DNA of 34,008 bases from Rhodococcus coprophilus NBRC 100603 (GTDB taxonomy: Bacteria; Actinomycetota; Actinomycetes; Mycobacteriales; Mycobacteriaceae), in NCBI RefSeq assembly GCF_001895045.1, contig NZ_BDAM01000013.1, positions 1-34,008 of the forward strand, written 5' to 3'. Shown piece by piece: positions 1 to 7,990 of this stretch (positions within the stretch are counted from its first letter, which is position 1; each line of letters begins with the position of its first letter). Below the pieces are notes generated by a model. That model saw only the letters and a program-made list of their open reading frames with translations, ran no database searches and was not told the origin of the DNA. The position numbers were made by a program, and so were the translations under genes.

Positions 1-9
1 GTGTAACAC

Positions 10-1221
10 ATGCTGACACTGAAGGCGGCCGGTCTGCTCGACGTAGACACCGGCGAGATCATCCGCCCCGGCATCCTGCGCATCGACGGCGACCGGATCG
101 TCGGCATCGGCGGCGAACCGGAAGGCGAGGTCATCGACCTCGGGGATCAGATCCTGATGCCCGGTCTGATGGACATGGAGGTCAACCTCCTGATGGGCGG
201 ACGCGGCGAGAAGCCCGTCTACTCCACCGTGCAGGACGATCCGCCGCTGCGCATGCTCCGCGCCGTCGGCAATTCCCGTCGCACCCTGCGGGCCGGTTTC
301 ACCACCGTGCGCAACCTCGGGTTGTTCGTGAAGACCGGTGGCTACCTGCTCGACGTCGCGCTCGGCAAGGCGATCGACGCGGGCTGGGTCGACGGACCGC
401 GCATCGTTCCCGCCGGCCACGCGATCACCCCCACCGGCGGCCACCTCGATCCCACGATGTTCGCCGCGTTCGCACCCGGCGTCCTGGAACTGACGATCGA
501 GGAGGGCATCGCCAACGGCATCGACGAGGTCCGCAAAGCGGTCCGGTACCAGATCAAGCACGGTGCTCAGCTCATCAAGGTCTGCGTCTCCGGTGGCGTC
601 ATGTCCCACACCGGACTTCCCGGTGCACAGCACTATTCGGACGAAGAACTTCGGGCGATCGTCGACGAGGCGCATCGCCGCGGCCTGAAGGTCGCGTCGC
701 ACACCCACGGGGCCGACGCCGTCCGTGCGGCCGTTGCCGCAGGTATCGACTGCATCGAGCACGGTTTCCTCATCGACGACGACGCGATCGACCAGATGGT
801 GCAGAACGGCACGTTCCTCGTGCCGACCACCCGGCTCGCCGACGCCATGGACATCTCGCACGCCCCGGCCGATCTGCAGGCCAAAGCAGCCGAAATGTTC
901 CCCAAGGCACGCACTTCGGTGCTCGCCGCGTACAAGGCGGGGGTGAAGATCGCGGTGGGCACAGATGCCCCGGCCATTCCGCACGGCAAGAACGCCGACG
1001 AACTCGTCGCACTCGTCGATCGGGGCATGCCGCCGTTGGCGGTCATCCAGGCAGCGACGATCAACGCGGCCGAACTCATCGACGTCGACGATCGCGGGCG
1101 TCTGGCCGAAGGCCTGCTCGCAGACATCATCGCCGTTCCCGGCGATCCCACCGAAGACATCACCGTCACCCAGAACGTGCGGTTCGTGATGAAAGGCGGA
1201 AAGGTCTATGTCAACAACTGA
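10..1221 (+). CDS. Amidohydrolase (imidazolonepropionase-like) with altered metal site
   Basis: 403-residue protein of the amidohydrolase superfamily (COG1228-like: N-terminal beta-sandwich, TIM barrel, C-terminal sandwich strand). Visible active-site elements are K190 (LIKVCVSGG, the carbamylated-lysine position), H231 and H233 (SHTHG), H251 (IEHG) and D319 (GTDAP). The usual HxH after the first strand (PGLIDxHxH) is replaced: the segment reads PGLMDMEVN, giving E57 and N59 where histidines are expected. Only part of the usual binuclear metal site is therefore present, and hydrolase activity is not assured. The ATG at 10 follows an in-frame-looking TAA at 4-6, so an upstream gene of the same operon probably ends just outside the window. 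The 3' end overlaps the next gene by 14 bases. The substrate is unknown; a cyclic amide, lactone or C-C hydrolase role is inference from its position beside beta-oxidation genes. Confidence 0.85.
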   Translation: MLTLKAAGLLDVDTGEIIRPGILRIDGDRIVGIGGEPEGEVIDLGDQILMPGLMDMEVNLLMGGRGEKPVYSTVQDDPPLRMLRAVGNSRRTLRAGFTTVRNLGLFVKTGGYLLDVALGKAIDAGWVDGPRIVPAGHAITPTGGHLDPTMFAAFAPGVLELTIEEGIANGIDEVRKAVRYQIKHGAQLIKVCVSGGVMSHTGLPGAQHYSDEELRAIVDEAHRRGLKVASHTHGADAVRAAVAAGIDCIEHGFLIDDDAIDQMVQNGTFLVPTTRLADAMDISHAPADLQAKAAEMFPKARTSVLAAYKAGVKIAVGTDAPAIPHGKNADELVALVDRGMPPLAVIQAATINAAELIDVDDRGRLAEGLLADIIAVPGDPTEDITVTQNVRFVMKGGKVYVNN

Positions 1222-1624
1222 CGACCTGGTCGAGATCAACCAGCTTCTGGCACGTTATGCGGTGAACATGACGAAGGGCGATGTCGCCGGCGTGGTCGCG
1301 GTCTTCACACCCGACGGCACGTACAGCGCGTTCGGCGATGCGTTCACTCTCGACCAGTTCCCCGAGCTGGTCGCAGCGGCCCCGAAGGGCCTGTTCATGA
1401 CCGGAACCTCGCTGGTGGAACTCGACGGTGACACCGCCACCGGAACGCAGCCGCTGTGCTTCGTCGACCACGCGACGCACGACATGCGCATCGGGTACTA
1501 CAACGACACGTATGTGCGCACCGAGAACGGATGGCGGCTCCGCACCCGGGCCATGACCTTCATGCGTCGCAGCGGCGCGCACGACTCGGGCATTCCGCAC
1601 GCATTCGAGCGGCCGTCGGCATGA
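1208..1624 (+). CDS. SnoaL-like / NTF2-fold protein
   Basis: 138-residue single-domain protein with the SnoaL-like (NTF2 superfamily) pattern. It has an N-terminal helix (DDLVEINQLLARYAVNMTKG), then VFTPDGTY, and later strands ending in RTENGWRLRTRAMTFMRR. Members of this fold include small dehydratases, isomerases, cyclases and hydroxylases; no specific activity can be read here. The ATG at 1208 lies inside the end of the amidohydrolase gene and has a purine-rich ribosome site (GGCGGAAAGG, about 1194-1203). Its TGA overlaps the next ATG (ATGA, 1621-1624), so it is translationally coupled to the dehydrogenase pair. A second SnoaL-like protein lies at 3558-3989 on the other strand. Confidence 0.82.
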   Translation: MSTTDDLVEINQLLARYAVNMTKGDVAGVVAVFTPDGTYSAFGDAFTLDQFPELVAAAPKGLFMTGTSLVELDGDTATGTQPLCFVDHATHDMRIGYYNDTYVRTENGWRLRTRAMTFMRRSGAHDSGIPHAFERPSA

Positions 1625-2709
1625 ACGTGACCGAGTTCAGGAACGCGGTACGCGCCTGGCTCGACGAGAACGACCTCCGGCCCGGCCCAGATCACTCGTT
1701 CGACGCACAGGTCGAACAACTGGGCCGGGTCCGGCGTTCGTTGTACGACGCGGGCTGGATGCGACACGGATGGCCGGAGGAGGTCGGTGGCCTCGGTGGC
1801 GACGCGATGTTGCGCGCCGTCCTCGGGGAAGAGGTCGCGACACGCGATCTCGCCGAGCCCGGCATCTATTCGATGATCGAAGTGCTTGCCCCCACGATGA
1901 TTTCGTACGCGCGTCCGGAACTCGCGGCCGAGATGGTTCCGAGACTGCTCAGCGGTGACGAACAGTGGTGCCAGGGCTTCTCGGAGCCTGGTTCCGGAAG
2001 CGACCTCGCGTCGTTGTCCACCCGGGCGGTGCAGCGCGGCGACGAATGGGTGATCAACGGCCAGAAGGTATGGACCAGTCTGGCGCAGTTCTCGTCCCGG
2101 TGTGTCCTGCTCACGCGGACCGCACCCGGCCACGGTGGAATCACCGCGTTCTTCGTGGACATGGATACGCCCGGCATCACGGTCCGGCCGTTGCGCACCA
2201 TGCACGGCGTCGACGAGTTCGCCGAGGTGTATTTCGACGACGTCGTCGTCCCGGACGACCGCATGCTCGGCAACCCCGGTGACGGGTGGAAGCTTGCGAT
2301 GGATCTGCTTCCCCACGAGCGGTCCACGTGCTTCTGGCATCGGATCGCCTATTTGTTCACCCGGCTCGACCGGCTCGTCGAGGAGACGGATTCGGTGGCC
2401 GACGACGAACTCGGCGCCGCGTATCTCGCGCTGCACACCGTGCGCAGCCGCTCCTACGCCACGCAGCAGCGTCTCGCGTCGGGTGCCCCGCTCGGCCCGG
2501 AGACGTCGGTCGACAAGGTTCTCCTCGCCACCGCGGAACAACAGTTGTTCGATACCGCGCGTGATCTGTTGCCCGGCGTCCTGGAGCTTTCGGACGGGGA
2601 ATGGCGCACCGAGTTCCTGTATTCGCGTGCGGCGACGATCTACGGCGGCACTGCCGAGATCCAGCGGAACATCATCGCACGCCGGCTGCTCGGATTGGGG
2701 AACGAATGA
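1621..2709 (+). CDS. Acyl-CoA dehydrogenase, large subunit of a heteromeric FadE pair (pair 1)
   Basis: 362 residues with full acyl-CoA dehydrogenase layout: N-terminal helical domain, WCQGFSEPGSGSDLASL at 116-132 (FAD/substrate segment), VWTS, then a C-terminal helical domain ending IYGGTAEIQRNIIARRLLGLG. The glutamate found in the common IYEGT motif is G342 here, a pattern shared by the other two large subunits in this window. In mycobacterial alpha2beta2 FadE enzymes of steroid catabolism the active site is built at the interface of unlike subunits. The start chosen is ATG 1621 (MNVTEF), overlapping the previous stop; a longer reading from 1456 would run through the SnoaL gene and is not credible. 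It overlaps the small subunit by ATGA. It should introduce an alpha,beta double bond into an unknown acyl-CoA, passing electrons to ETF. Confidence 0.9.
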   Translation: MNVTEFRNAVRAWLDENDLRPGPDHSFDAQVEQLGRVRRSLYDAGWMRHGWPEEVGGLGGDAMLRAVLGEEVATRDLAEPGIYSMIEVLAPTMISYARPELAAEMVPRLLSGDEQWCQGFSEPGSGSDLASLSTRAVQRGDEWVINGQKVWTSLAQFSSRCVLLTRTAPGHGGITAFFVDMDTPGITVRPLRTMHGVDEFAEVYFDDVVVPDDRMLGNPGDGWKLAMDLLPHERSTCFWHRIAYLFTRLDRLVEETDSVADDELGAAYLALHTVRSRSYATQQRLASGAPLGPETSVDKVLLATAEQQLFDTARDLLPGVLELSDGEWRTEFLYSRAATIYGGTAEIQRNIIARRLLGLGNE

Positions 2710-3527
2710 CGACGTACAACCCGGCGCCTGCCACAAACTCCGGGGCGACGGACTCCGAACTGGATCTGCTCGCGACCGCTCTGCGCAAGTCCATGCAGAC
2801 CACCACCGGAGCTGCGCTCGACACTGCGCTCATCGAGCTTGGGTGGCACGAGATGCTCGACGAAATGCCGGAGACGGCAATCCCTCTCGTCTTCGGTCTG
2901 CTCGGAGAGACCGGGGCGCACGCACCTCTCGTCAACGATGTCGTGCTTGCGGAGGCCGGATCCGAGATCGGTGGTTCCGTGCCGCTGCCGTACACGGGGA
3001 GCACGTGGATCGAGTGGTCCCGGAGCGACCGTGAGACGTCGGCGCTCGATGCCGAACTCCCCTTGCGCGTAGTCGAATCCGGCGATTCGGTGCCGGTCGC
3101 TGCGGGCAGGCGTGCCCTCGGCTGGTGGCTGGTCGGTACCAGCCGGGCGATGCTGAACCTGGCGCGCACCCACGCACTGGACCGGACGCAGTTCGGTAAG
3201 CCGATCGCGGGGTTCCAGGCGGTGCGGCACCGTCTCGCCGAAACCTTCGTCGCCATCGAGGGAGCCGAAGCCACGTTGCATGCGGCGACCGACGATCTGG
3301 GTTCATTGCTCGCCAAAGCGGCGGCCGGTCGCGCTGCGATCGTCACTGCGCGGCATTGCCAGCAGGTCCTCGGCGGCATCGGCTTCACCGCCGAGCACGA
3401 CCTGCACCGTCATGTGCGGCGCGCGCTCGTGCTCGACGGCCTGCTCGGCAGTTCCCGCGAATTGACCCGCGAGGCGGGTGCACTCATCCGGACGAGCGGT
3501 TCCGCGCCGCGTCTGGTGAATCTCTGA
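2706..3527 (+). CDS. Acyl-CoA dehydrogenase-like small subunit (pair 1)
   Basis: 273 residues, much shorter than a full acyl-CoA dehydrogenase. The N-terminal two-thirds is degenerate. The C-terminal helical domain is recognisable: TSRAMLNLARTHALDRTQFG, then GFQAVRHRLAET, and a QVLGGIGFTAEHDLHRHVRR segment near the end. It is the partner subunit of the preceding gene; the genes share ATGA at 2706-2709. The start at 2706 (MTTYNP) is chosen for this coupling; reading from 2601 only adds residues that shadow the large subunit. Such short FadE proteins in actinobacteria pair with a large subunit to make one composite FAD site. It ends just before a bidirectional hairpin terminator. Confidence 0.85.
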   Translation: MTTYNPAPATNSGATDSELDLLATALRKSMQTTTGAALDTALIELGWHEMLDEMPETAIPLVFGLLGETGAHAPLVNDVVLAEAGSEIGGSVPLPYTGSTWIEWSRSDRETSALDAELPLRVVESGDSVPVAAGRRALGWWLVGTSRAMLNLARTHALDRTQFGKPIAGFQAVRHRLAETFVAIEGAEATLHAATDDLGSLLAKAAAGRAAIVTARHCQQVLGGIGFTAEHDLHRHVRRALVLDGLLGSSRELTREAGALIRTSGSAPRLVNL

Positions 3528-3543
3528 GGTACCGTGTGTCGTT

Positions 3544-3577
3544 CCGATCCGGCGGAGTCAGTTCTTCGCCGGATCGG
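3544..3577. terminator. Bidirectional hairpin terminator
   Basis: CCGATCCGGCG (3544-3554) pairs with CGCCGGATCGG (3567-3577), 11 perfect base pairs. Three further pairs (one G-T) shorten the loop to about 6 bases. It lies between convergent genes and covers the last codons and stop of the - strand SnoaL gene. There is no long T run, as is common in high-GC actinobacteria. Confidence 0.65.
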
Positions 3578-3989
3578 GGTGATTGGAGAACCACAGGCTC
3601 TCCTCGATGAGCCGGCAACTCTTCCAGCCGTCGGCGGTCCGAACCACCTCGTGATGGTAGTTCCCTCCGCAGTAGGTCAGTTCCGTCATCCCCGGCAGTC
3701 GCATCGGGTTGTAGAACATCGCCCGCACGCGCGCGGTGTCGCCGTCGAGATCGACCTCGATGTTGGTGACGAAGTGCTGTGTCATCGGTAGCTGGTCGAG
3801 CGCCTTCTGCAGAATCGCCAGCACCTCGTCGCGGGGTCCGGGCGCATATCCCACCGAGCTGTAGTCGAGATGGGCGTCCTCGGTGAAGACCGAGGTCATC
3901 CGTTTCCAATCCTTCGTGTCCACTGCCGTGGCGTACCGGTAGACGAGTTCGGCGATTTCCTGCTTGTCACTCAGTTCCTGCGGTGTCAT
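3558..3989 (-). CDS. SnoaL-like / NTF2-fold protein
   Basis: 143 residues. It has the N-terminal pattern QEIAELVYRYATAVDTKDW and then SVFTEDAHLDYSS, typical of the SnoaL_4-type NTF2-fold family, with central TQHFVTNIEVDLDGDTA and the C-terminal strand RTADGWKSCRLIEESLW. The Y..D..D..D/H arrangement resembles polar pocket residues used by family dehydratases and isomerases, but the reaction is unknown. A strong ribosome site (GGAGGAG on the - strand, about 3997-4003) precedes the ATG. It is transcribed divergently from the SDR at 4075, with a weak copy of the regulon palindrome between them. Confidence 0.82.
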   Translation of the reverse strand: MTPQELSDKQEIAELVYRYATAVDTKDWKRMTSVFTEDAHLDYSSVGYAPGPRDEVLAILQKALDQLPMTQHFVTNIEVDLDGDTARVRAMFYNPMRLPGMTELTYCGGNYHHEVVRTADGWKSCRLIEESLWFSNHPDPAKN

Positions 3990-4029
3990 TGCGCATCTCC
4001 TCCGTAGCTGGAATTCAATTCTTGCAGAT

Positions 4030-4044
4030 GAGAACGTGCTTTCC
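4030..4044. promoter_or_regulatory. Weak copy of the regulon palindrome
   Basis: GAGAACGTGCTTTCC has a good left half (GAGAAC against GAGAAT) but a poor right half (3 of 6). It is noted because it sits in the 85-base divergent region between the SnoaL-like gene (-) and the SDR (+), the same placement as the strong copies at 14161 and 25416. On its own it would be unconvincing. Confidence 0.3.
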
Positions 4045-4074
4045 TAGAGCGGCTTTTTGAGGCATGATCCATAC

Positions 4075-4842
4075 ATGTCGCAACTCGATTCTCTACATGA
4101 TCTGAGCGGGAAAACCGCTGTCGTCACGGGTGGTTCGCGTGGAATCGGCAGGGCCATCGCCGAGATACTCGCGCAGGCCGGGGCCGACGTCGTGATCGCC
4201 TCCCGCAAACTGGACAACTGTGTCACGGCCGCCGAGGAAATCGCGGAGACGACGGGGAGAAAGCCCCTACCCGTCGCCTGCCACGTCGGCCGCTGGGACG
4301 ACTGTAACGACCTCGTAGACACCACCCTCGAGCATTTCGGGCGCCTGGACATCCTCGTCAACAACGCCGGCATGTCCCCGTTGTACGAGAATCTCGAGTC
4401 CATCACCGAAGACCTCTACGACAAGACATTCGGCGTCAATCTGAAGGGCCCGTTCCGCCTCGCCGTCCGCGCGGGCGCGTACATGGCCGACCACGACGGG
4501 GGATCGATCATCAACGTCGGTACCGCAGGGTCCCTGGTAGCCAGTGTGCGCGAACTGCCGTACGCGTGCGCGAAGGCGGGTCTCAACGCGTTGACCGTCG
4601 GACTCGCCGAGGCGTACGCCCCGAAGGTACGGGTCAACGCGATCCTGCCCGGACCGTTCCGCACCGATCTCTCGAAGGCGTGGGCGCCGGCCGAGGACGA
4701 GGACGCACCGTTCGTACCGATGCGGCGGATGGGCCGACCCGAGGAGATCGCGCCGCTGGCACTGCATCTCGCGAGCGACGCGTCCAGTTTCACCACCGGG
4801 GCCATCATTCGCGTCGACGGGGGCGTCACCCGCAAGGTCTGA
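4075..4842 (+). CDS. Short-chain dehydrogenase/reductase
   Basis: 255-residue classical SDR. It shows VTGGSRGIGRA (TGxxxGxG nucleotide loop), NNAG, and Y-x-x-x-K in LPYACAKAGL, with PGPFRT after strand six and a C-terminal VDGG. The position of the usual catalytic serine reads VGTAGS, so a threonine or the later serine may serve. It is likely a 3-hydroxyacyl-CoA or alcohol dehydrogenase of the island. ATG 4075 (MSQLDS) is preferred; an in-frame TTG at 4057 would add six residues, and the only GAGG-like ribosome site is rather far from 4075, so the start is not certain. It stands alone between a divergent gene and a terminator. Confidence 0.86.
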   Translation: MSQLDSLHDLSGKTAVVTGGSRGIGRAIAEILAQAGADVVIASRKLDNCVTAAEEIAETTGRKPLPVACHVGRWDDCNDLVDTTLEHFGRLDILVNNAGMSPLYENLESITEDLYDKTFGVNLKGPFRLAVRAGAYMADHDGGSIINVGTAGSLVASVRELPYACAKAGLNALTVGLAEAYAPKVRVNAILPGPFRTDLSKAWAPAEDEDAPFVPMRRMGRPEEIAPLALHLASDASSFTTGAIIRVDGGVTRKV

Positions 4843-4857
4843 CCACGACCACGACGA

Positions 4858-4889
4858 AGGGCGCCCCTCCGTGAAGGAGCGGGCGCCCT
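4858..4889. terminator. Bidirectional hairpin terminator
   Basis: AGGGCGCCC (4858-4866) pairs with GGGCGCCCT (4881-4889). An inner CTCC/GGAG stem (4867-4870 / 4876-4879) follows after one bulged base, with the loop GTGAA. It lies in the 59-base gap between the convergent SDR and enoyl-CoA hydratase genes. Confidence 0.75.
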
Positions 4890-4901
4890 CGTACGTGACG
4901 T

Positions 4902-5684
4902 CTATTTGATGTTCTGCTTCATCTCGTCGAGTTTCATCAGCACCGGCCAGCCACCGACGCTCAGCGCGTTTCCGTGCCCGGTCTGGTGGATGTCGAATAC
5001 CGACTGGATCGCCGCGTAGAAGCCCTGCACGTCCAGCGTCTGATTGACAGCCCGCTTCGCCTGTCGCAGCCCGAACGGCGGCATCTGCGCGATCTGCTCG
5101 GCAAGTTCGCGAACCTCGGCATCGAGACGATCCCGGGGCACGACCTTGTTGACCATCCCCGTCTTCTCCGCTTCCTCGGCGGTGACCGGGCGGCCGGTGA
5201 ACAGGATTTCCTTGGCCTTGCGGGGGCCGAGTTCCCAGGTGTGGCCGTGGTATTCGACACCGCCGATACCCATCATCACTACCGGGTCGGAGAACGAGGC
5301 GTCCTCCGAGGCGACTATGAGATCGCACGGCCAGCAGAGCAACAGTCCGCCCGCGATGCATCTGCCCTGGACCGCGGCGATGGACGGCTTCGGGATGTTC
5401 CGCCACCGCATCGAGTATTCGAGGTACCGGCGCGACTCGGTCGAGTAGATCATCTCGAGGGTGATCTTGTCGGGGACCGGACCGCCGCCTCGCATGTCGT
5501 GTCCGGCCGAGAAGTGCTTGCCCTCGGCACGGAGCACGATCACCGACACTTCCGGATCGTCCCCGGCCTTGCGCCATGCGGCATCGAGTTCGTCGAGCAG
5601 GTCGGCATTCTGGGCGTTTGCGGCGTCGGGCCGGTTGAGCGTGATCGTTGCGATCTTGTCCTCGACGTCGTACAGGATGTACAT
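4902..5684 (-). CDS. Enoyl-CoA hydratase/isomerase (crotonase) family protein
   Basis: 260 residues with crotonase features: TITLNRPDAANAQN near the N-terminus, the first oxyanion segment KHFSAGHDM, the second CIAGGLLLCWPCDL, and GPRKAKEILFTGRPVTAEEA after the active-site region. The stretch where hydratases carry their second glutamate reads MGIGGVEYHGH, so classical hydratase chemistry is not certain; an isomerase or hydrolase role is possible. The ATG at 5684 has an AGGAG site just upstream. It is the last gene of a - strand operon, 10 bases after the stop of the dehydrogenase large subunit. Confidence 0.87.
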   Translation of the reverse strand: MYILYDVEDKIATITLNRPDAANAQNADLLDELDAAWRKAGDDPEVSVIVLRAEGKHFSAGHDMRGGGPVPDKITLEMIYSTESRRYLEYSMRWRNIPKPSIAAVQGRCIAGGLLLCWPCDLIVASEDASFSDPVVMMGIGGVEYHGHTWELGPRKAKEILFTGRPVTAEEAEKTGMVNKVVPRDRLDAEVRELAEQIAQMPPFGLRQAKRAVNQTLDVQGFYAAIQSVFDIHQTGHGNALSVGGWPVLMKLDEMKQNIK

Positions 5685-5694
5685 TCCGGACTCC

Positions 5695-6870
5695 TCATCC
5701 ACGGGGAAGGCCGAGTACTCGTTCGGCGATGATGTTCCTCTGAATTTCCGAAGTGCCGCCTGCGATGGTGCCTGCGAAACTCCGGACGAAGCGTTCGAAC
5801 CAACTGGACGAGAAGTTGTCGAGATTCCACGGCACGTACGCCGATGTGGTTGCGGGGTGCGCCAGTCCGTCGGCACCCGCCGCATCGAGCGCGTATTCCG
5901 CACCGTTCTGCACGGCTTCGGAACCGAGCAGCTTGAGCACCGACAACGCGGGCACGTCCTGGTTACCGCGCGACTCACGCACAAGCGCTGCCGAACCGAG
6001 CAGTTTCAGTGCCTGATGATCCATGACGAGACTGGCGAATCGATCGCGATCGAGCACCGTCCGGGGGTGGAAGTCCTCGACGAGATCCTGCAGCCGATCC
6101 GAGAAGCTCAGCCACAGCAGGGTCCGCTCGTGGCCGAGCGAGCCGTTGGCGACCTTCCAGCCACCGTTCAGTTCCCCGATCAGATTCTCCGCAGGCACCC
6201 GGACGTCGGTGAAGAACACCTCGTTGAAGTCCCGGTCGTCGCCGTCGGCGATCGAGGCGAACGGGCGCCGGACGACACCCGGGGTATCGGTGGGAATGAG
6301 CAGGACGCTGATGCCCTTGTGTTTCGGTGCATCGGGATCGGTCCGTACGAAGGTGAGGAGAACGTCGGCGTCGTGAGCACCGGAGGTCCAGACCTTCTGG
6401 CCGTCGACGACGAAGTGATCGCCGTCGAGCACCGCGCGGGTGCGCAGCGACGCGAGATCGGAACCCGCGCCGGGCTCACTCATTCCGAGCGCCGCGGTGA
6501 TCTCGGCTCGCAGGATGGGTACGGCCCAGCGCTTCTTCTGCTCCTCGGTTCCGAACGACAGCAGCGACGCCGCGATGATGCCGAGTCCCTGCGGGTTGAA
6601 GCTGTGGTAGATCCGTCGCTTCGACAACTCCTCGAGATGGACGTACTGCTGGAGAATCGTCGCGTTCCGGCCCCCGTATTCGGGTGGGTTGGCGGGGAGC
6701 AGCCACCCGTTGTCGAACTGCGTACGTTGCCAGCGCCGTGCCCACTCCGGGACGTCGGCGCTCGAACGTGCGCGTTCGCCGGCCTCGGACTCGTCGGGCA
6801 GGTTCTCGTCGAGGAACGCTACGAACTCGGCGCGGAACTCCTCGACATCGGAATCAAACGAAAGTTGCAC
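5695..6870 (-). CDS. Acyl-CoA dehydrogenase, large subunit (pair 2)
   Basis: 391 residues with complete acyl-CoA dehydrogenase architecture: LGMSEPGAGSDLASL at 128-142, the VDGQKVWTSGAH segment, KGISVLLIP, and the C-terminal IAGGTSEIQRNIIAERVLGL. As in the other pairs, glycine (G371) replaces the glutamate of the IYEGT motif. It overlaps the preceding small-subunit gene by 17 bases and is followed by an enoyl-CoA hydratase, consistent with successive beta-oxidation steps. The N-terminal region is longer than in the other two large subunits. Confidence 0.9.
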   Translation of the reverse strand: MQLSFDSDVEEFRAEFVAFLDENLPDESEAGERARSSADVPEWARRWQRTQFDNGWLLPANPPEYGGRNATILQQYVHLEELSKRRIYHSFNPQGLGIIAASLLSFGTEEQKKRWAVPILRAEITAALGMSEPGAGSDLASLRTRAVLDGDHFVVDGQKVWTSGAHDADVLLTFVRTDPDAPKHKGISVLLIPTDTPGVVRRPFASIADGDDRDFNEVFFTDVRVPAENLIGELNGGWKVANGSLGHERTLLWLSFSDRLQDLVEDFHPRTVLDRDRFASLVMDHQALKLLGSAALVRESRGNQDVPALSVLKLLGSEAVQNGAEYALDAAGADGLAHPATTSAYVPWNLDNFSSSWFERFVRSFAGTIAGGTSEIQRNIIAERVLGLPRG

Positions 6871-7846
6871 GGTACTCCTCGGCGATCAGCGCCCGATGCT
6901 CCGACGCGGAGCCGAGCATGTGCTCGGCGGCCCGGGCTCGCTTGAGCGCGAACTGAAGGTCGTTCTCCCAGGTGAATCCCATGGCGCCGAACAACTGCAG
7001 GCCGTTGCGGAAGACGAGGGATTGGCATTCTCCCGCAGCGGCTTTCGCCATGGATGCTGCGAGTCTGCGGCGCGGGTCGTTCTCCGCGACGGTCAGTGCG
7101 GCAAAGTAGGCGAGCGCGCGAGCGCGCTGGATGGCGACATGCATGTCGGTCGCCCGGTGCTTGACCGCCTGGAACGAGCCGATCGCGACGCCGAACTGCT
7201 GACGGTTGCGCACGTGGTCGAGCGCGAGATCCAGAACACGCTGGCACGCACCGACTGTGGAGAGAGCCAGACCCGTGAGTGCGATGTGACGGGCCCGCTC
7301 GACGTCGATACCCGTCAGCGGATCGTCGACCCGCACGGCGTCGAAGGTGACGTCGGCGACGTGGAGCACCGGGTCGAACACAGCGCTCCGCTTGGCGGTG
7401 ACCTTGTCGGCGGCCACGGTGAACACACCGGTCTCGGTGGCGACGGCGATCTGCTCCGCCCTGTCGCCGTCGAGCACACGGAGCGCCGTGCCGTGCAGGA
7501 CCCAGCCCGACGAGTCGCGATACGCCTTCACGCCGTCGTAGACGGCGGCTCCTGCGTGGTCCGGCCCGCTGTCGCCCGCGAGCGGCGCGTATTGCGTCGT
7601 CGTGGCGAGAAAAGGAGTCGGGTCCGTGGCCCGGCCGAGCTCTTCGACGACGATGGCCAGTTCGACGGCCGCGTCGGGGTCTGCGAGTTCTGTCCAGCCC
7701 ATCCCCAGATAGCTCTTCCACAGGGGCGCCGGATCAGCGCCTCCGTCGACGACGCTGCGGATGAGCGTGGGTGGACATTCCTTCGCCGTCACTTCGCGGA
7801 CGGTTTTCTGCCACAACTGTTGATCTGAGTCGAACTCGAAGAGCAT
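6854..7846 (-). CDS. Acyl-CoA dehydrogenase-like small subunit (pair 2)
   Basis: 330 residues. It has an N-terminal dehydrogenase-like domain, with ELGRATDPTPFLATTTQYAP recognisable and the core poorly conserved. The C-terminal domain carries DHVRNRQQFGVAIGSFQAVK and LFGAMGFTWENDLQF. It partners the following large subunit. The start chosen is ATG 7846 (MLFEFD), which has an AAGGAGG ribosome site nine bases upstream; the longer in-frame reading to 8002 would cross the promoter and operator. First gene of a - strand operon whose -10 (TATTCT) lies inside the palindrome at 7890-7904. Confidence 0.87.
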   Translation of the reverse strand: MLFEFDSDQQLWQKTVREVTAKECPPTLIRSVVDGGADPAPLWKSYLGMGWTELADPDAAVELAIVVEELGRATDPTPFLATTTQYAPLAGDSGPDHAGAAVYDGVKAYRDSSGWVLHGTALRVLDGDRAEQIAVATETGVFTVAADKVTAKRSAVFDPVLHVADVTFDAVRVDDPLTGIDVERARHIALTGLALSTVGACQRVLDLALDHVRNRQQFGVAIGSFQAVKHRATDMHVAIQRARALAYFAALTVAENDPRRRLAASMAKAAAGECQSLVFRNGLQLFGAMGFTWENDLQFALKRARAAEHMLGSASEHRALIAEEYRATFV

Positions 7847-7889
7847 TCCGGCATGCCTCCTTGCCAGTGCTGCGATGCACAATGGGACC

Positions 7890-7904
7890 GAGAATAACAT
7901 TCTC
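7890..7904. promoter_or_regulatory. Regulon operator (perfect palindrome) over the -10 of the pair-2 operon
   Basis: GAGAATAACATTCTC is a perfect 6-3-6 inverted repeat. On the - strand it contains TATTCT, a good -10 element, placing a transcription start about 40 bases upstream of the small-subunit ATG. A repressor bound here would block that promoter. It lies in the divergent region shared with the TetR gene, about 75 bases upstream of the probable tetR promoter. The same 6-3-6 pattern recurs at 8675, 14161, 15881 and 25416. Confidence 0.75.
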
Positions 7905-7978
7905 TTATGTGGATAGTAAGAGTCTCTAGTCCCGGGGAGAGGGTACAGTCGCTCCCTCGAATCGTCCCTACCCTCCGG

Positions 7979-7984
7979 TACAGT
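7979..7984 (+). promoter_or_regulatory. Probable -10 element of a leaderless transcript (tetR)
   Basis: TACAGT fits the actinobacterial TAnnnT -10 pattern and is followed after six bases (GCATCT) by ATG at 7991. This is the spacing expected if transcription starts on the ATG itself. An identical TACAGT at 7954-7959 could be a second start. Confidence 0.5.
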
Positions 7985-7990
7985 GCATCT

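Noticed and set aside
3585-3601. GAGAACCACAGGCTCTC as another operator copy
   Set aside because: The spacer is five rather than three bases and it lies inside the SnoaL coding sequence, not at a promoter.
4267-5577. A 436-codon - strand open frame spanning the SDR and crotonase
   Set aside because: It crosses a convergent terminator and shadows genes on both strands; its composition is Arg/Gly-rich with no domain.
5461-6945. A 494-codon + strand open frame opposite the FadE/crotonase genes
   Set aside because: It is antisense to two well-supported genes with clear family motifs. Its translation is rich in Arg, Glu and Gly with no recognisable domain, as expected for a high-GC shadow frame.
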